A stretch of DNA of 16,929 bases from DAIOGN01 sp036745245 (lineage in GTDB: Bacteria; Zixibacteria; MSB-5A5; JAUVRN01), in assembly GCA_036745245.1 (NCBI GenBank), contig DAIOGN010000076.1, positions 1 through 16,929 on the forward strand, in the 5' to 3' direction. How positions within the stretch are numbered: position 1 is the first letter of the stretch; each line of letters begins with the position of its first letter. The notes under the pieces are model-generated. The model worked only from the letters and a program-made list of their open reading frames with translations, was not told the origin of the DNA and did no database searches. Both the position numbers and the translations under genes were made by a program. Positions 13,871 through 16,929 of this stretch are shown here, in pieces.

Positions 13871-15553
13871 CTATTGTCCTGCAAGGCGCTCCAGGGCCGA
13901 CCGCCTCCCGGGATCCGGCTGGCGGCTGAAGTAGTATCCGCGCGAGAACTCGAGAAGTTCCGCAAACTCCTGGCGTGAGGCTGTCGCCGAGTCCGAGATC
14001 ATTCGGTCGAGAGTGCGTGGAAAGTCGACGAACGATACGTCCGTGTTCCCTTCCCATGTATCCAGAAGCGCCTGATCGTACGTGAGCATGAGCGCCTCAA
14101 AACCATGGAGTCGCACCACCCTCAGCCGGTCCATGGGATGATCGCTTTCGATCGGAGGCCGAAACAGAAAGTGAACGCCGCGACTCTGGAGGTACTCCAG
14201 AGAAGCCGGTTTCTCATGTCCGGGCCGCCCGCGTGCCGTTAGCGGCCCGTGAGCGATCGCGGTATCGGTGAGGCCGGTCTCCGCCTCAATGGCGGTGGAC
14301 GGCTGCGCATAGTACACCCACATCGCGTAACGTCCGGTGAAGGCCACCCGCACGTCGCGTCCTTCGAACAGCGAGCGCAGCATGGGCCCTGACGATTGCG
14401 CCCGCTCGTGCCAGGTCGCCGGATAGCACGCCGGCTCGTCGGCCACGCCCTGTACAATGAGTGATTCAGTGTAGATGTCGTAGCGCGACCAGGTCAGGAT
14501 CACCATGAGGAGTCCGACGACCACGACTGTGACTCGCCTGAGCGACAGGGACACGAGCGCACGTTCCAGTGCGAAGTAGCCGAAGCCCGCGACGGGCAGG
14601 AGGAATCTGCCAAACATGAAATCGCCGCCCACGCGCACCACGTACAGAGTGTACGGCACGAGGAACGCCAGAAGCAGCCAGGCGGTCCGCGAGTCGGAGC
14701 CGGCCGGTCGTGTAGCGCTGTGGCGGGATCGAACCAGCAGCCAGGCAAGAGCGGCCGGTACGAGTGCGAGCACGTAGTAGCTCTTCAGATAGAGCGCCAG
14801 GTAATGTACTCCCTGCTCGTAGTAAGCCAGTCCGCCCGATTTGGCATAGTAGGTGTTGGGAAATGGGAGGCCGTAGTAGGCGGTTCGCCAGATCCAGTAC
14901 GGCACGTACACCAGCACCGGAATAGCGAGTAGTCGTACCGCAGCCCTCCAACGGTCGGAAGACGTCGCGAGGACCATCGCCACGGCGGAGACCAGAAAGA
15001 CTAATGCGTCGGGACGGCTGAGCGCAGCCACCGTCAGAGCCGCACCGGCCAGGTAATGGTCGCGTGGACGTGTCGCAAGAATCAGGGCGACAAAGCCCAG
15101 CGTGACGAACAGCGTCACCCAGGAGGTCTCCAGGCCGCAGGTGGCGAAGACGTGCTGGTCGTGCTGCACGAGCAGGCAGAGGGCCGCCAGCGGCAGAAAC
15201 GGCCGCGACGGATCCCTTCTGTGCAGCGTCCAGGAGAGAGCCATCCAGGTGCCAGCTGAAGCGAAGTACGCCAGGGCCCCGAGCGCGGCCGCCCACGTCA
15301 CCGGATCCACCCCCAGGCGCATGCCGAAGGCGGCGATCAGGGTCCAGAGGAAGTTTGTGTAACCTTCCACGCGCTCACCGACGTTGAACACCAAACCGTA
15401 GCCGTGCAGAAGATTCTGCGCGTAACGGAACGAGATGAACGCGTCGTCGGTGACCCAGCGCAGAGCCCACACCTGCCAGATTGCATAGGCGACAGCTGCT
15501 GCCAGCAGCACACAAACCACAATTGTTCTTCGAAGGTCTGCCGCGCCTGTCAT
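13871..15553 (-). CDS. GT-C fold membrane glycosyltransferase, AftB/mannosyltransferase-like
   Basis: A 560-residue polytopic inner-membrane enzyme expected to use a polyprenyl-phosphate-linked sugar on the outer face. After the first helix comes TDDAFISFRYAQNLLHG (35-51), then GLVFNVGERVEGYTNFLWT. This Asp-Asp loop and the GERVEGYTN signature are shared with the actinobacterial arabinosyltransferase AftB and many uncharacterised GT-C proteins. About ten further helices follow to residue 355, then a soluble C-terminal domain of about 200 residues. The donor and acceptor are unknown. The ATG at 15553 has only a weak AGGG upstream. A promoter candidate (TTGGCT, 17 nt, TATCTT) lies at 15593-15621. 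Confidence 0.75.
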   Translation of the reverse strand: MTGAADLRRTIVVCVLLAAAVAYAIWQVWALRWVTDDAFISFRYAQNLLHGYGLVFNVGERVEGYTNFLWTLIAAFGMRLGVDPVTWAAALGALAYFASAGTWMALSWTLHRRDPSRPFLPLAALCLLVQHDQHVFATCGLETSWVTLFVTLGFVALILATRPRDHYLAGAALTVAALSRPDALVFLVSAVAMVLATSSDRWRAAVRLLAIPVLVYVPYWIWRTAYYGLPFPNTYYAKSGGLAYYEQGVHYLALYLKSYYVLALVPAALAWLLVRSRHSATRPAGSDSRTAWLLLAFLVPYTLYVVRVGGDFMFGRFLLPVAGFGYFALERALVSLSLRRVTVVVVGLLMVILTWSRYDIYTESLIVQGVADEPACYPATWHERAQSSGPMLRSLFEGRDVRVAFTGRYAMWVYYAQPSTAIEAETGLTDTAIAHGPLTARGRPGHEKPASLEYLQSRGVHFLFRPPIESDHPMDRLRVVRLHGFEALMLTYDQALLDTWEGNTDVSFVDFPRTLDRMISDSATASRQEFAELLEFSRGYYFSRQPDPGRRSALERLAGQ

Positions 15554-15592
15554 GCCTGCCCTAACCCGGACTGTCTCACCCTCTCCGTCGCC

Positions 15593-15621
15593 AAGATAGT
15601 GGCTGCGACGAAGCGAGCCAA
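15593..15621 (-). promoter_or_regulatory. Possible promoter of the glycosyltransferase gene
   Basis: On the minus strand: TTGGCT (15621-15616), a 17-nt spacer, then TATCTT (15598-15593), about 40 nt upstream of the ATG. Both hexamers are moderate matches. Confidence 0.45.
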
Positions 15622-15708
15622 CGCGTCAGAATCCGGCGCAAGCTCCCCCATTCGGCGGACAGGTCTTACGTAGCGGGCTCCGCCGCAGTGTGCGCCCGGA
15701 GCTGGGCA

Positions 15709-16590
15709 CTAAAGGCTTTCGAACTCCACGAAGTCGAAGTCCGGTGAGCATTCCAGCAGTTGCCGCAGTACGGCCGCATGCCCGTTGCCAATGATCAACA
15801 GGATGCGATCTGTGCCCGACTCCGTCATGTCCTGCAGCTTTCGGACAATGCGAAGATTCCGGTTGTACCAATGGACGGACAGGACGTCGGCGCCCCGATG
15901 CTCACCGAGCCTGAAATCTCCCACCAGATACGCGCCGTAATCGTACTGATGATACTCGCGGGAATTCATGTATTTCATGTACTGAAGCAGAGGAACCTTG
16001 TTCGCCATTTCGTCGGTGTACGACCGCCACGCATCATACATGGAGTCCATGCGATCATTGCTCCTCCAGTCATAGTCCGCGAACAGTTGGGCGGCATACC
16101 CTGAGTCCAGAACTTCCAGGTCCTGGGCAAACGCCTCGGCATCGATTGAATAGATCGTATCGAGGCCCATTTCGAAGGCAATCCGTAGTCCAAGTTGATA
16201 CCTCTCGTCCCGTTGCGTTGACAACGTCGCCTCGGTGAAGGTCTTCAACTTGGAGTAGGCGTCCCACTTCTCAGTCGCCTCCAGGGCAACTTTGGTAGGC
16301 TTGAACCGCTCGATGTAGGCCACCAGCTCGTCGACTTCACCTCTCTTGTCCTTACGCAATACATCGAACTTGTCTTCTTCGGCCGTCTTGTGCGCATCGA
16401 GTCCCGGATAATGGAAATGAAAGCACCCGACGACGAGCACCTTCGCCCTCTGCGCCGGGAAGAAGTCACCTGGCTCGCGCAGCGAGACTACCTGGTCGGC
16501 AGACTCGACAGCACCCTGATCAGAGTTGCCGGTTGTGCATCCGAGCGCGGGTATCAGCAACAAAGCTGAGAATGCTGTTCTGGCTTGCAT
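15709..16590 (-). CDS. DUF5694-type putative lipoprotein
   Basis: A 293-residue exported protein. The signal peptide ends in a good lipobox with Cys18 (IPALGC). The mature part opens with AKVLVVGCFHFHYPGLD and later has FKPTKVALEATEKWD. It ends with a GNGHAAVLRQLLECSPDF segment. This pattern fits DUF5694 (distantly TraB/GumN-like), whose biochemical role is unknown to me. His and Glu residues in the opening FHFHYPG and in VALEAT could form a metal or active site, by analogy with TraB-like proteins (inference). The ATG at 16590 is preferred to an earlier in-frame ATG at 16632 because it begins the signal peptide directly and has AAGGAG 10 nt upstream. Parts are visibly lower in G+C than the flanking genes (43% at 15961-16020), so recent transfer is possible. 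Confidence 0.75.
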   Translation of the reverse strand: MQARTAFSALLLIPALGCTTGNSDQGAVESADQVVSLREPGDFFPAQRAKVLVVGCFHFHYPGLDAHKTAEEDKFDVLRKDKRGEVDELVAYIERFKPTKVALEATEKWDAYSKLKTFTEATLSTQRDERYQLGLRIAFEMGLDTIYSIDAEAFAQDLEVLDSGYAAQLFADYDWRSNDRMDSMYDAWRSYTDEMANKVPLLQYMKYMNSREYHQYDYGAYLVGDFRLGEHRGADVLSVHWYNRNLRIVRKLQDMTESGTDRILLIIGNGHAAVLRQLLECSPDFDFVEFESL

Positions 16591-16755
16591 GGCAACGAAG
16601 CTCCTTCCTGGGGGCCGGGGATTTGGAATCATTCCCTATACGGACGCCGACTTAGCGGGTTTCGGAATCCTGGAAGGACCCAGCCATGACCTACCGCTGT
16701 TCCGATCAGCGCAGGGATTCGAACCCCGGACACGCGGATCCGGGAAGCGGCCCGT
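16591..16755. other. Intergenic region with a T-arm-like motif and hairpin
   Basis: Between the divergent DUF5694 gene and the partial gene at 16789. It contains ATTCGAACCCCGG (16717-16729), which on the minus strand reads like a tRNA T-arm. A 6-bp hairpin CCCGGA/TCCGGG (16725-16744) overlaps it. No acceptor stem or anticodon arm can be built, so no tRNA is called. Confidence 0.4.
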
Positions 16756-16783
16756 TTGACATTTCGCCAGAATCGCGTAGATT
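16756..16783 (+). promoter_or_regulatory. Strong promoter of the partial gene, probably leaderless
   Basis: TTGACA (16756-16761), a 16-nt spacer, TAGATT (16778-16783), and the ATG 5 nt later at 16789. There is no room for a ribosome binding site, so transcription should begin at the start codon. Confidence 0.65.
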
Positions 16784-16788
16784 GCCTC

Positions 16789-16929
16789 ATGGCCCGCGTC
16801 CAGCTGCCCTCCGTCAACGCACAGCCATTGCACACCGGTTCCCTGCGCCTGCCACGGCTGGCCGTTGCGACCCTCCTGGCGCTATGGGTCTCCGGCACAG
16901 CCTTCGGAGCCTCCGGAGCACGCATCGTA
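16789..16929 (+). CDS. Exported protein, 5' end only
   Basis: An open frame from the ATG at 16789 to the window edge, giving 47 codons without a stop. Residues 17-40 look like a signal peptide: basic RLPRLAVA, then a hydrophobic TLLALWVSGTAFGA and small residues at a likely cleavage site near AFGA. A near-consensus promoter ends 5 nt before the ATG, supporting it as the true start. The N-terminal extension before the signal (MARVQLPSVNAQPLHTG) is longer than usual. The function cannot be told from this fragment. Confidence 0.6.
   Translation, partial: MARVQLPSVNAQPLHTGSLRLPRLAVATLLALWVSGTAFGASGARIV

Noticed and set aside
16700..16790. A tRNA gene on the minus strand suggested by GGGGTTCGAATCCC
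   Set aside because: A 5-bp T-stem and loop can be drawn, but no complementary 5' acceptor strand occurs at a suitable distance (the best has two mismatches). No 5-bp anticodon stem with a 7-nt loop can be built, and CCA is absent.

Overview
This is a high-G+C draft bacterial contig with a 10-N scaffolding gap at 1060-1069. Nothing in it is phage- or transposon-like. The gene set suggests a Gram-negative-type, free-living bacterium: an OmpA-family lipoprotein, an O-antigen-ligase-type protein, a periplasmic PQQ-type sugar dehydrogenase, an alpha-keto-acid dehydrogenase E1 made as one alpha-beta chain, and a MoxR-type AAA+/VWA pair. The E1 fusion and general style would fit the FCB/Gemmatimonadota/Eisenbacteria part of the tree, but nothing here fixes the phylum.

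Layout. 160-1727 (-) encodes a membrane PAS/HisKA sensor kinase whose frame is broken only by the N gap. It diverges from moaA-moaC (1833-3284, +), the first steps of molybdenum-cofactor synthesis. 3285-3578 has no protein gene but holds a compact minus-strand transcription unit: a near-consensus promoter, an RNA that folds into a three-way junction, and an intrinsic terminator. I consider it a good candidate for an undescribed small RNA. 3579-4433 (+) is an EamA-type transporter. 4458-7012 (-) is a two-gene AAA+ ATPase/VWA operon. From 7378 a + strand run encodes an OmpA-like lipoprotein, an O-antigen-ligase-like membrane protein and a secreted sugar dehydrogenase. This run converges on the minus-strand E1 fusion (10581-12749).

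12750-13110 is a non-coding stretch with the E1 promoter and tandem hairpins. It precedes a 59-residue orphan small-protein gene (13111-13290) that has a strong ribosome binding site and its own terminator. A stand-alone ACT-like protein (13433-13849) follows, then two minus-strand genes: a GT-C/AftB-like membrane glycosyltransferase (13871-15553) and a DUF5694-type lipoprotein (15709-16590). The window ends inside a + strand gene for an exported protein, starting at 16789.

Promoters. Several intergenic regions carry sigma70-like promoters, and three of them have a 16-nt spacer. Two + strand genes (moaA at 1833 and the partial gene at 16789) have the -10 hexamer exactly 5 nt before the ATG and no ribosome binding site, which suggests leaderless mRNAs. 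The genes look like separate small housekeeping and envelope units rather than one dedicated system. The most novel elements are the small RNA and the orphan small protein.
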